Shown: positions 54,998 to 64,000 of the stretch, piece by piece
How the letters are laid out: each line of letters starts with the position of its first letter
Numbering within the stretch: position 1 is the stretch's first letter
Origin: Pholiota molesta
Taxonomy: Eukaryota; Basidiomycota; Agaricomycetes; Agaricales; Strophariaceae
Assembly (NCBI GenBank): GCA_014925825.1
Contig: JACGCK010000181.1
Coordinates: forward strand, 25,357-89,356
Direction: 5' to 3'
DNA: 64,000 bases
Translations under genes and position numbers: made by a program
Notes under the pieces: model-generated
Database searches by the model: none
What the model saw: the letters and a program-made list of their open reading frames with translations, nothing else
What the model was told of the DNA's origin: nothing

Positions 54998-57716
54998 GAT
55001 TCCGTTGAGGCCTAGTGGTGATGGGTGGATGTTGTCTGTTGGGAACAGGTATGAGATGGTTCTTGTTCTATGAATCAGCGCCGTTGTACTTGTACTAGTG
55101 GGAACAGCCTTGTTTTTTGACGTCCACAGCAATATCATTGACCTGTCAGGCATACTTATATATAGGACTGGTGTGGTTTTGTTCGATTATTGTAGGCACA
55201 GGTTCAAACTTCACAGCAATGCAGTGCCACTTTCTAGTATCATGATTTATCTATACAATTCACTCGGTTCTTGTACATGTACTGAGAAATTTAATGGGCC
55301 TCTGCCGTAGGCAGGTACTTTGTGCGCGCTCGCCCAACTAGTCTTTAGACGCCCGGACCGGTCAGCGGTTAAAGCCCGGCGCTTGGGTTTTCACACCGCA
55401 CCAGGTCTTCCTCCTCCCTTCATCGTCCCCATTGCCACAGCATCGCTGATACTCGCACTCACGTTTACTGCGTCAAGATGTCTAGGCTGGAGTGCGAGCA
55501 TGCGCACAGACGGTATGCACCGTTTTTTTCTTCCTTTCAGTTGCATCACGCTCACGTTCTCTGTCAGGTGTCCAGGACGATATTGACCTTTCTCTGCAGT
55601 CTCTCCTTTCCATTCGAACTATGTGCTCAATCAGTGCTATGCTCGCTCGTTTCTCATCTCCCACCGCATGACCATCGCCGCTCCGCTCTCTATTCCTCAC
55701 TCAGATCGCGCGACCTGTCGAATGTTCATGGTGAAAGAAGCGAATGAACAAGTTATGACACTGATACGATGGATAATGGGTACGGACGATGCGATCGAGG
55801 TTAGCACTGGTCATAATGTACGAGTTCTTCTTCGTTCCCCTCCTCGCACCTCTTACTGATCAGAACCTCTCTGCACCGTTCAGCCGCACATAATTGCTTC
55901 AGCTCTATCGTATCTCGAAGTCGTATTGCACTCCAGGCACTCACGGCTATATTTTTCTGACCTCCGTCCGTCCTTCCCCTATTCGATGTCACTGCCAGGC
56001 TGCGTAAAGTCGCTGTACTTCACTTCCTCGACATCACACTCTCCGGGACGGTATATGGACCCTTCCGGTGTCATCGCCAGGTGCCACTGGTCCTGGATTC
56101 TGCATTACCGATGCCATTCCCCAACAATCCAACGTCCGTGACTTCTCTTTTGATGGCGGTGCCCATATCCCTGTACACGCGTCTCATTGGTATCGTACAG
56201 TACGTATGCCTTGCGTTCTCCTATCGACGCACCCATTCTGACCTAAGTATCCCCCATCAGAAGTACCTACTCTATCCGAAGAAGGAATTCTGTCCAAGCT
56301 ATAATTCTGTTATTCACCCCATCTTGAGCGGCCCTCTTGACTCCTCCCATTTCTGTGACGCATATGGCAGCCATACGAATGTCATGCGATGTCGAATCGA
56401 TCGACAAGTGTCGATGGCTCTGGGCAGCTCAATGCATGTACCGTGGCATCTCCATCGATGACGCGGTGCCTGCCACCATTGCGTACGTTCAGTACGTGCA
56501 CCGGAGGATGTCATTCTCAACTTGGAGACGGAACGCCGCGAAGGCCGCTGAAGGTTCTATCCACACTCCAGCGCCAATCGCACGCGCCGATACCCCTGCT
56601 TCCTCCGTCCTCCGTACCAGACCCCTCGTGTCCAAGTCGTACATTCTAAATCACCCCGCTGTCCACCACCATGCAACCTCGCGTCAAACTAAGAATCTCG
56701 AAAGCTGCGGCGGCACTCCCATGTTCGTATTAGCATCTAGTGAAAAAAAAACCGGCGCGCAGTTGCTGATCACGACCGCGCGCACCGGGGCGCGCCCGCG
56801 TTCCGGAGATCGCGCCACGCGCACGCCGCGGCGAGGAGCCCGCGCACGAACAGCGCGAGGAACGGCCTCCCGCGGCTGCGTGCAGCGCGAGGCGGGGCGG
56901 GAAAACAATGATATTATCCGGGAATCTGACCGTCAGGGATAGGCGCCGCAGTCATGGGAGGGATGGCGCTTTCAGGAGGGTCTAGAGCTGGTAGAATAGA
57001 TGGTTTCCGTCCGATGTGTGTTCGTGTCCCGCTAGTGCCGTTATGGAGGCTAGCCTTCAGGGAAGACGGTTGGATGTCCACCCGCCGAAGTTAGATATTC
57101 GAGACGGAATGTCGAGTTGCTTGTGGCTGGCTGTTGGTTTATTTCGTCGAGTTCCATGTGGGCCACCTTGAAGGCAAGAAACGGTGGAATCTAACCCTGC
57201 TTCGCGTTCCACCAGCGCACAAACGCGATATCGCGCTTTTTAAACTCATATGGCCGGAAGGCGGGGCCATAGGAGGCGCATTGTATCGCTACAACGGGGA
57301 AAGCATACGAGAAATGTGCCCAGAGGCTGGCAGAAGCCTGCGCGAGCCGTCGCCAGGATGAGCAGATATGGCAGAGGAGGATGGGCGCTGTCGTGCTGCT
57401 TGGCTGCCGTTGGAGGAGAGGGTCGCGCGGGAGGCAGTGAATGAAGATTTCTTGAAGGATTTCCTATGGGAGCGCAGATATCGGGTGTGCTGGAGAACGC
57501 GCGGTGGGGGAGGGCATTGGAGGCTTTGTCGATGTGGGAACGAGCTTGGTCGTCGTCGTCGTCGATGTGCGCATAGAGGCCGAGATCAGTGTCGGGGAGT
57601 GCGGACCGGTGATTTGGACCTTGTTTGCTTTTTGTGGCTGGTGTGCTCTTTTCCTTTACGCTCCATTACCGCGGCTACTCCGGACTCGGATAGTAGCGGA
57701 TAGTCCTCTCTGCCTT
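54998..57716 (+). pseudogene. Unit 4 copy of the NLR upstream region, uninterrupted
   Basis: This matches 20638-22238 joined to 28203-29324 and holds the empty site of the chromovirus (near 56597-56601, gatacccctgcttcctcc). It carries the older partner-gene relic with its intron (about 56200-56260), the shortened LRR-gene relic (about 56755-56950) and an unchanged copy of the 75-codon frame at 57134-57361. Differences from unit 2 are scattered single bases, far fewer than between NLR2 and NLR4. Confidence 0.55.
55155..55164 (-). promoter_or_regulatory. Candidate TATA box of NLR4
   Basis: TATATATAAG on the minus strand lies 158 bases upstream of the start codon, at the same place as in NLR2. 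Confidence 0.4.
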
Positions 57717-59510
57717 CCATGCCAAATCATGCACAAAGTCGCACTTAGCACCATACTCGATGCCAGACTCCAGGAAGCCGGTACCCTCAAAAGGCCCTCG
57801 ATGGTACGTTGATATCATTTTCCACCTGGCACAGCGTATCTGACGCGTAGTAGCTATCGTTATAGACGCCGACTTTGAATGTCTCCCCGATCTGACAATG
57901 CACAACTCCCCGCTTCAGCTGCGACCTGTCCATGGCTGCGCTCTACGGTTCCCAAGCGCGCTAATGACGATGGTATTGGCATTCTCGCAACAGACAAGGC
58001 ATGCGTGCTTCACATCGTCTATCGGGCCAAAGTGAGTCCCTAGCATCCCATCCCATCCGTTCCGTCCCATCATCGCGCTCCATCCTTCCCCCCTGCTCTC
58101 TCCCCACTCCTTCTCCTCGATCTTACCCATCCCTTTGTGTTCCTCCACTAACCACATTCCCTCCAGATTCTAACCATGTCGCCAAATACGTCACAAAATT
58201 TATGTTCGTAGAAAGCAAGACCCCCACTGTTTCCAAAGCCAAAGTTCGCTGAACGACGCCCGCAACCCCCGCCGGCGAGTTCACCCTCATTGTCGACGCT
58301 CTATTCCAGCTCGGCATGTCCATTGGCCTTGAGATCTTCGACCAAGGCGTCAACTTCGCCGCGGAGGTCATGGCTGCCAATGGCTTCGTTTTGCCGAGGC
58401 AGAGCCGCAGAGTATGGGCGCAAGCACGACGACGGGGATGGCGACGAGGCAGATTGCAAGCCCCAAAGACGAGGCGGGCCACGTCGACGACGAGGAGCAG
58501 AAGGGCGAGGAGGCAGGGAAGGACGAGGTTGATGACGATGTTGCGGATGAGGTTGGAGCCACGCCGGCACGACGATCCATCTTCTTCGTCAACGAGGGAC
58601 TGCTGCAACATCCCCAGAACCCTTCAAACCACCCTGCCTCTGCCGAGTCATGTCGCACTCGTATGTACATGCCGCGTCTTTTGACGTCGAACTCATTTCC
58701 TCATCAACGAGTTTCTCCCCCCGCCGCCAGCCATTCATGGCTCTACTGTCTCCTCGCTGCAGCTAGCACAGGGTCAACGACGCTCGTATACTACTTCCGT
58801 TCCTTGGGGCCACTTGAACTCGAAGAACGGATGCGCTGGCGTTATCACCGGTATGGGAACGAGTGCCGTGCATTGCACGCCTGCACAGCTGCGTGGCATG
58901 CGCTACAACACTCTTCCACGCATGGTGCGGAGGACGGAACGACCTCCATCCGTTTCTGCCCTATGCGATGCAACGGTCAGAGCGCGACGGGTCTCTATAC
59001 CCCGTCGCCATCGTACTCTCTAGATGGCATATGGACCCTGTGTCGTCTCCAGGTGCTCTGGCACCGGATTCTACACTATCGCGACCATTTTTTTCCCAAT
59101 GATTCAGCGCCCATGGCTTCTCCTTTGGCAGCGATGCCCGCGTCCCACACGTGTCTTTGTTCTATCATACTGTACGTATGCCTCGCGTAGTCCTTTATAT
59201 GCGCCCGTTCTGACCTATCTTGTTAGAAGTACCTATTCTATCCGAACGGCGAATTTTCTCCAACCCATATCTTTGTTCTCCATGCCAACCCCGTGCGTTC
59301 TCGCGAATTCCGGATCGTCTTCTTTGCATCTCTGCGACGGATACATGGGTGCCCTGCGATTGCCCTGCGATGCGAAATCGACCTCATTTGCCTGATCTTC
59401 AAGTGAGGATGCCTGTGGAACATTGCGGCAATTCTCGCCTTTCCCTCCCATCGATCATGCGATCCATATCTCTGTTCGATTTCCTGTATGTGACGTGGTA
59501 ATTCTCTGTC
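57717..59510 (+). pseudogene. Plus-strand partner gene relic, proximal part, unit 4
   Basis: The first exon (STILDARLQEAGTLKRPSM) and second exon match unit 2 closely up to about 58045 and diverge after it. The third exon contains MFVESKTPTVSKAK, GEFTLIVDALFQLGMSIGLE and IFDQGVNFAAEVMAANG, broken by a TGA at about 58249. An extra base (ggcttcg for ggctcg, near 58383) shifts the frame before the acidic stretch. The 55-nt intron is 59172-59226. An antisense 162-codon frame (58123-58611) overlaps it and is probably a shadow. Confidence 0.45.
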
Positions 59511-62500
59511 TGGGGATGAAACATCGCGAAGGTGATCAGGCCGCTAAGCTGATCAGCCATAGTAGTGGCTCCTTACACCTACGGGGACGTCATGCAGGAA
59601 TTTCGTTTCCTGCTTTTTGTCTCCTGCTAAACTTCTTGCCGGTGATTCCAACCTCGCGGTTTCGCGACATGTTATGTTCACGGACTGTTTCAGCGCGGCG
59701 CGATACTCGTTCTCGATGTCTCAATGTCAAGTACATGGTTCCTCTGCCGATATCCACGCGCCCCTCTAGTGCATTGGCCACGCAGTCGGGTAGTGTGGGC
59801 GGCCGTAGCGAGGCGATTGGCCGAACCCAAGACCCGTCACGGTAGGGGCGCCAGAGTGCTCTCCTATTCCTCTTCTCTTCTCTGCTCCTGCTCGATGTTT
59901 TGGACACCCGTAGTCATCCCATCCTTATGCTGTCTTGATATTCTACTTATTGGACCTCAACGTTTCAGCGTTTCAGCGCGACACCCATGCTTCTGTAAAT
60001 CCTCGTTTCCCACATCTGCGATCAATTTCGCCTATGTCGTGCATCCTTCAGTGCTAATGACCTCGCCCGCGTATGGATGGTCGACGTCTAGGGCCCCCCA
60101 CGACTCATGTCTAGGCGTTACGCGCCTCATGATCATTCACCGACTCCCTCCTCCCGCTCCATCCTCCAATATAGCACGCCCATAATCTACGCCGAAGTTC
60201 GTATTTCGAACACTCTCTACCGAAACCATAGGACCCTTGCCGGATTATGGGTGCGATGTGGACGTGCCGCGGTATCGGCATGCGCGACCGAAACGCTGCT
60301 GCCAATTCAATTGGGGACGACCTCCTATCCTTAACGTCGACCCCATATGCCTTGTTCTGCGTTCCGATAAAGTCCCTACTTACCCTCGTCGCGCGCCACT
60401 GACGAATCGGCCGAGGTTGGACTACAGCGTAGTTGCGCGACGGGATTCGTTCGACCGCTGTCTGAGGTCTAGCATGTCTGGAAAATGCCAGGATAGGTTA
60501 TGAACGTTAAGTACAGATCTAGAGCAACTTCATGCGTATTGATGAAATTCAGAACGTTTCCGTCTTTCCGGATCGCACACTGTCAGAAGTGTCTGGTGTG
60601 TGAGAGAGAACCCCAATAATAGACATTTCAATGACAATCTGACATTTCTCGAAGCTCGTATTTGAACTGTATCAGGATCGAAAAACATTCGGGGTTTGAC
60701 AATGGGATGAGCGGAGCAACGTTGGAACAGACATTTCGAGGATATGTACGGCGCTGAGTTGTGAGACTGAGAGGCTGTGCAGTGAACTCAAGTACTTTGC
60801 TCAGCTCGCAAACAACTCGCAATGGAACTACCACGATCACCGTCACCACACTCAATGCCATCCTTGGATCACTAGTAAGTACATGTCCACGTACAGCTTA
60901 TCGTCTTTGCACTCCTTGTCGATTACATAACATTTTCGTGGATGCTAGGCCGATGTAGCATCCCGCTACCCGGATCTCCCTTGCCGTCATTTTTTTTATC
61001 TAATCTTTTATCTTATCACACCCCCACTCCGTCTGACTTATTATAGATCATTTTTAAAACTGTCGCTTCCGCGCCTCATCAGCGCTTCCGCTCCATTTTA
61101 CTTGTTTACTCAGAGTCTGATAAATCCTCAGTGACGCCGGGGCTCTTCGTACCCAGCCGCATGGACTCCTCATCACCCCCCACTCCGTGCTTATTATCTA
61201 GCTTACTATTTCTACTGCGCCCCCTTATTTCAACCCCGTTTTACCTGTACTATTTGTTTCATTCAATGACTTAGATACTCTTCAGCTTGGTATAAATAGT
61301 CGATTCTCTGTAATAGTTTAGGCAGTCAATTTTACAGCCCTATAACTGTTCTATCTGATTCTCTAAGCTCTACCAACATCCAATCTCGTGTGCCGCTTCA
61401 TATCTCTGGTGACTCCCACGCCTCCAAAGATATCCAATCGTCACAGCCGACGTGTATCTTTTGATCCAATCCGTCACTAGTCGTCGTGCCCGTGCTGTTT
61501 CTTCGTCCTGCCCCCTCTGTTGCGGCGTCGTCCACAGCCTGGAATACCCCATAATTTTCTCCTGACACAGACGGCCGTTCCAAGGGCGCGTTTCGACCAG
61601 GTGTCGTCTTACCGCTCTTCTCCCGATAGCAGATATTGTAGGATTCAACCCTCTTTGCGCGCACACTCTACTGATGTTCTATGTTGGGACATATGGCCGC
61701 ATCGATGTGTTTTTCGACTTTTGGTCCTCTCCAGGTTCCTGTTCGATGATCCACTTATCCCTGCGCCCCTACCTCCTTTGTCCGCGTTGCCCTTCAATGT
61801 GCCATCGTCCGGCACTGGCCCCACCATGAAATAGTCTGCGCCTCATTGGCAGAGTTCTGCAGCCACGATTCCTCGACTGCCTTCAACTTCCGCTATGATC
61901 ACCGTTGGAGAGCAGCAGGCTTCATGATGCTCTTCTGACGCTTTGGCGCATTTCTACTGATGTAGGTGCTCTGTCCCATCTTCGTCTACCCGTTGATTGA
62001 TTCTCTACCTCTACAGATCTCTCTAGTTCAGGTGCACTTCTTTAAAAAAGATTCAAATCCACCATCACCCGTTTCTCAATAAATACCACTTTGCAGCAGG
62101 GCTGCACCCACCTATTGGCACTTCATTGTGATCTTATGGCAAATAGCCCCGTCCGCTCACCACTCCCTCCGGCCCCTTCTTGTGCAGTCGCCCCCGGATC
62201 CCAATCTCGACTGCCGACCCTCGGCTGTCGGCATGCACTCGATGGAATGATCGACGATATGTAGACACACCCGCTACATCTGCTCCTCCGATGGCAACTC
62301 GCTCTGTTTCTTCGCTCTCAACACACCTTCAGCAGTTGGTGACATGCTCGATCTCACTGGATGTTCAGCCTCTTAGAGCGAAGTAAGTACCTATATATGC
62401 TATTGTACGGTTAGAAACTGATGCTAATTTTTAGTCTTTCAGAAGATCATTTGGCGATTAATCAGCAGGGGGAGCGGTAGAAGAGCAAGGTTCGGCGGCA

Positions 62501-62783
62501 TCTGGTACGTTACTATTTCTGTGGTTGAATTTTATTGTTTGTATGCTTATCGGACTACGATTTGCGATAGCGCTTGTACTAATGGACCCTCTGTAGCCGT
62601 CTATATCCAAAACTCGCTGTGAATTCGGATCCTCTCAACTCTTTGATCTCTGAGTTCACGACGACGGCGACACGCTGCGCGCATTTGTAGAGACTTCGGT
62701 AAGCGATTGAATTGTAGATTTTATTTCTCCCCCTCTTGGGCATAGATGATCGTCGTCAGTGCTTTACGAATGTGATATCACCT
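59511..62783 (+). pseudogene. Plus-strand partner gene relic, distal part, unit 4
   Basis: 59740-60220 is almost identical to 13737-14230 of unit 1. The hydrophobic exon starts at 61564 but stops after 21 codons (61627-61629). A piece of about 500 bases (60955-61440), beginning at tgctaggccgatgtagcatc, is absent from the other units and holds nothing recognised. Later exon-like pieces run to a GTAAGTACC donor near 62385. Dead as a gene. Confidence 0.4.
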
Positions 62784-63596
62784 AACTAAGCTCATCTTTT
62801 GTGTCCAGGAAATAATCATCTTTCTATTTATTCGCCCCCTCACCTCCACTATAATTGCGGCACAGATGCGGCCCCTCCGACCTCACGGACATTACTGCTG
62901 CAGGCTGTCGTTCTAAGGATACAAATTCGTACGCTCCCATTTTCAATCCAGCTTTGTATCTTCTTACGCAGCCCCAGCTAAGAACCGATGGCGGGTGGTG
63001 ATATGCATAGCACATCAGATTGAGTACCCAGCTACGCCTGAGCAGCCCAAATTAAGGAGGTCAATAGTGAGGTACCGCGTGCACAGTGATTTGCTCGGTG
63101 TGTGACGCCGAAGTTGCCACCTTCCCGCTACGTTGGCATTGTTCCTATGATATGCGCTATGCTTTTTCATCATGCTAATTAATATGAAAGTGATCTACCA
63201 TCCACGTGTACTTTGATGTACCGATTTCCATGTCCGTAGAATAGTACTTTGATGTACCGATTTCCATGTCCGTAGAATATACGAATAAAGTTCAAATTTA
63301 CATTTTCATCGAAGGTTTCCCTTGCGCGAGCAACTGTACACATTTTGCACAATGTTCGCGAACCTCACTTCTTCGCTAGCCTTCGAATTCGAACGGCAGT
63401 CAAGGTGGCCAATTTCGATTTTTTTCAACGACTCATCCTTCTTGAGAGCAGATGTTTAGATAGGTCTGGTTTCAGTTTTGTGTGCCATTGCGGAAGGCGC
63501 GGAGAGAAGTCAAATTTACAGTAATCCCCTCGCTATCATACTTTATTACATATCCAATCACGTTAGCACCGAGTACCATGAAAACCACATAGCTAC
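62784..63596. repeat. Array-unit boundary block, copy 5
   Basis: This last copy of the block has the same layout as the others and leads into a short NLR remnant. It includes a 36-bp tandem duplication. No gene is seen. Confidence 0.75.
63208..63279 (+). repeat. 36-bp tandem duplication
   Basis: Bases 63208-63243 (gtactttgatgtaccgattt and following) are repeated directly at 63244-63279. Other boundary blocks have one copy. Confidence 0.9.
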
Positions 63597-63650
63597 GTTT
63601 ATTCCGTCAAGGTGCGAGCCTCACGAATGCTCTCCATGAGCTCCTCCGCT
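63597..63650 (-). pseudogene. NLR5 remnant: last 17 codons and stop
   Basis: On the minus strand this reads AEELMESIREARTLTE and a TAA inside AATAAA, the same C-terminus as NLR3 (AEELMESVREARTLKE). Beyond about 63650 the similarity ends abruptly. It is the remainder of a fifth in-register NLR and marks the right edge of the array. Confidence 0.85.
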
Positions 63651-64000
63651 GATACGGTCCGTTTTGGGCTGGGCATGTAATAGTGCCGAAAGTGTCATTT
63701 TACCTTTGAAACATGGAATCGAGAAGCGAGTAGACGTCTGAGAAGCCTGTCGGACGTACCTCGCGTACAAAGAGATCTCCTCCATACCAGATGGGCAACA
63801 CGCACTATGACAATGGCAAATGAGTATCGCTCGGACCTAAAAGAGAATACTTATTAAACCGGGAGATAGCAAAAACGCGGAAACCATTGCCGACTCATAT
63901 CATCTACAGGAGAGGAGGCTCTTTGGATAATTAAATTTCATTAAAAGGCGGTTCTCAGAACAGCTTCTCTTTGTGGGTCCGTACGGGCGCCTCACTGCCA
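63651..64000. other. Sequence beyond the array, nothing recognised
   Basis: These 350 bases do not resemble any unit part. Short frames on both strands carry no motif that I recognise. They may be unique flanking DNA or part of another repeat continuing outside the window. Confidence 0.4.

Noticed and set aside
58123..58611. Minus-strand 162-codon frame with a hydrophobic stretch, and shorter versions at 12034, 29929 and 46974
   Set aside because: The hydrophobic stretch is the complement of the acidic run of the plus-strand partner gene. The plus strand has the exon and intron signals, so the minus frame is more likely a shadow, though I cannot fully exclude it.
63651..64000. Possible LINE reverse-transcriptase tail in the last 350 bases
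   Set aside because: One frame vaguely recalled LINE C-termini but has stops and no conserved motif; not supportable.
1..64000. CRISPR arrays, rRNA genes, prokaryotic operons
   Set aside because: Spliced genes, chromodomain retroelement and fungal NLRs exclude a prokaryotic source; no spaced short direct repeats or rRNA cores were seen.

Overview
The window looks like nuclear DNA of a filamentous basidiomycete, most likely Agaricomycetes. Genes are split by many short introns (about 50-60 nt, GTRNGT...AG). The coding families are NB-ARC/TPR proteins with the basidiomycete-type DNFETPW Walker B motif, a chromodomain Ty3/gypsy element and a fungal phospholipase D. I cannot name the species.

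Layout: the window is a decaying tandem array of large units. A shared boundary block opens each unit at 1, 16281, 35554, 50711 and 62784. In every unit the boundary block is followed by a minus-strand NLR-like gene (stop about 0.8 kb after the block start), then by several kilobases of plus-strand multi-exon gene relics running up to the next boundary. There are six NLR traces: NLR1 (831-4253) and NLR2 (17104-20637) are intact five-exon genes; NLR3 (36398-39895) keeps a long 3' ORF but its 5' exons are frameshifted; NLR4 (51474-54997) is complete except for one missing base; NLR5 (63597-63650) is only the last 17 codons; and a fragment at 42921-43117 keeps only exon 4 and the start of exon 5. 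In exon 5, NLR1 pairs with NLR3 and NLR2 with NLR4, which suggests a two-unit segment was duplicated.

Insertions and captures distinguish the units. Unit 1 carries a 3.6-kb long inverted-repeat element just upstream of NLR1 and the best-preserved relic of a GC-rich leucine-rich-repeat gene. Unit 2 carries a complete gypsy chromovirus (22239-28202) with LTRs that read as identical, a 5-bp target duplication and an empty site preserved in unit 4; it also holds the 3' half of a phospholipase D gene (to 34004). Unit 3 holds a 2.75-kb insertion with two foldback structures. The right edge of the array is at about 63650.

Function: the NLR proteins combine a helical N-terminal domain, a P-loop NB-ARC switch and about ten TPRs, the layout of fungal NOD-like receptors thought to act in non-self recognition and regulated cell death. 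Tandem copies, pseudogenes, uneven divergence (N-terminal exons far apart, NB-ARC/TPR exon close) and apparent conversion tracts fit a diversifying receptor cluster. The co-duplicated plus-strand genes are of unknown function and look mostly dead. No tRNA, rRNA, CRISPR or bacterial-type feature was seen.
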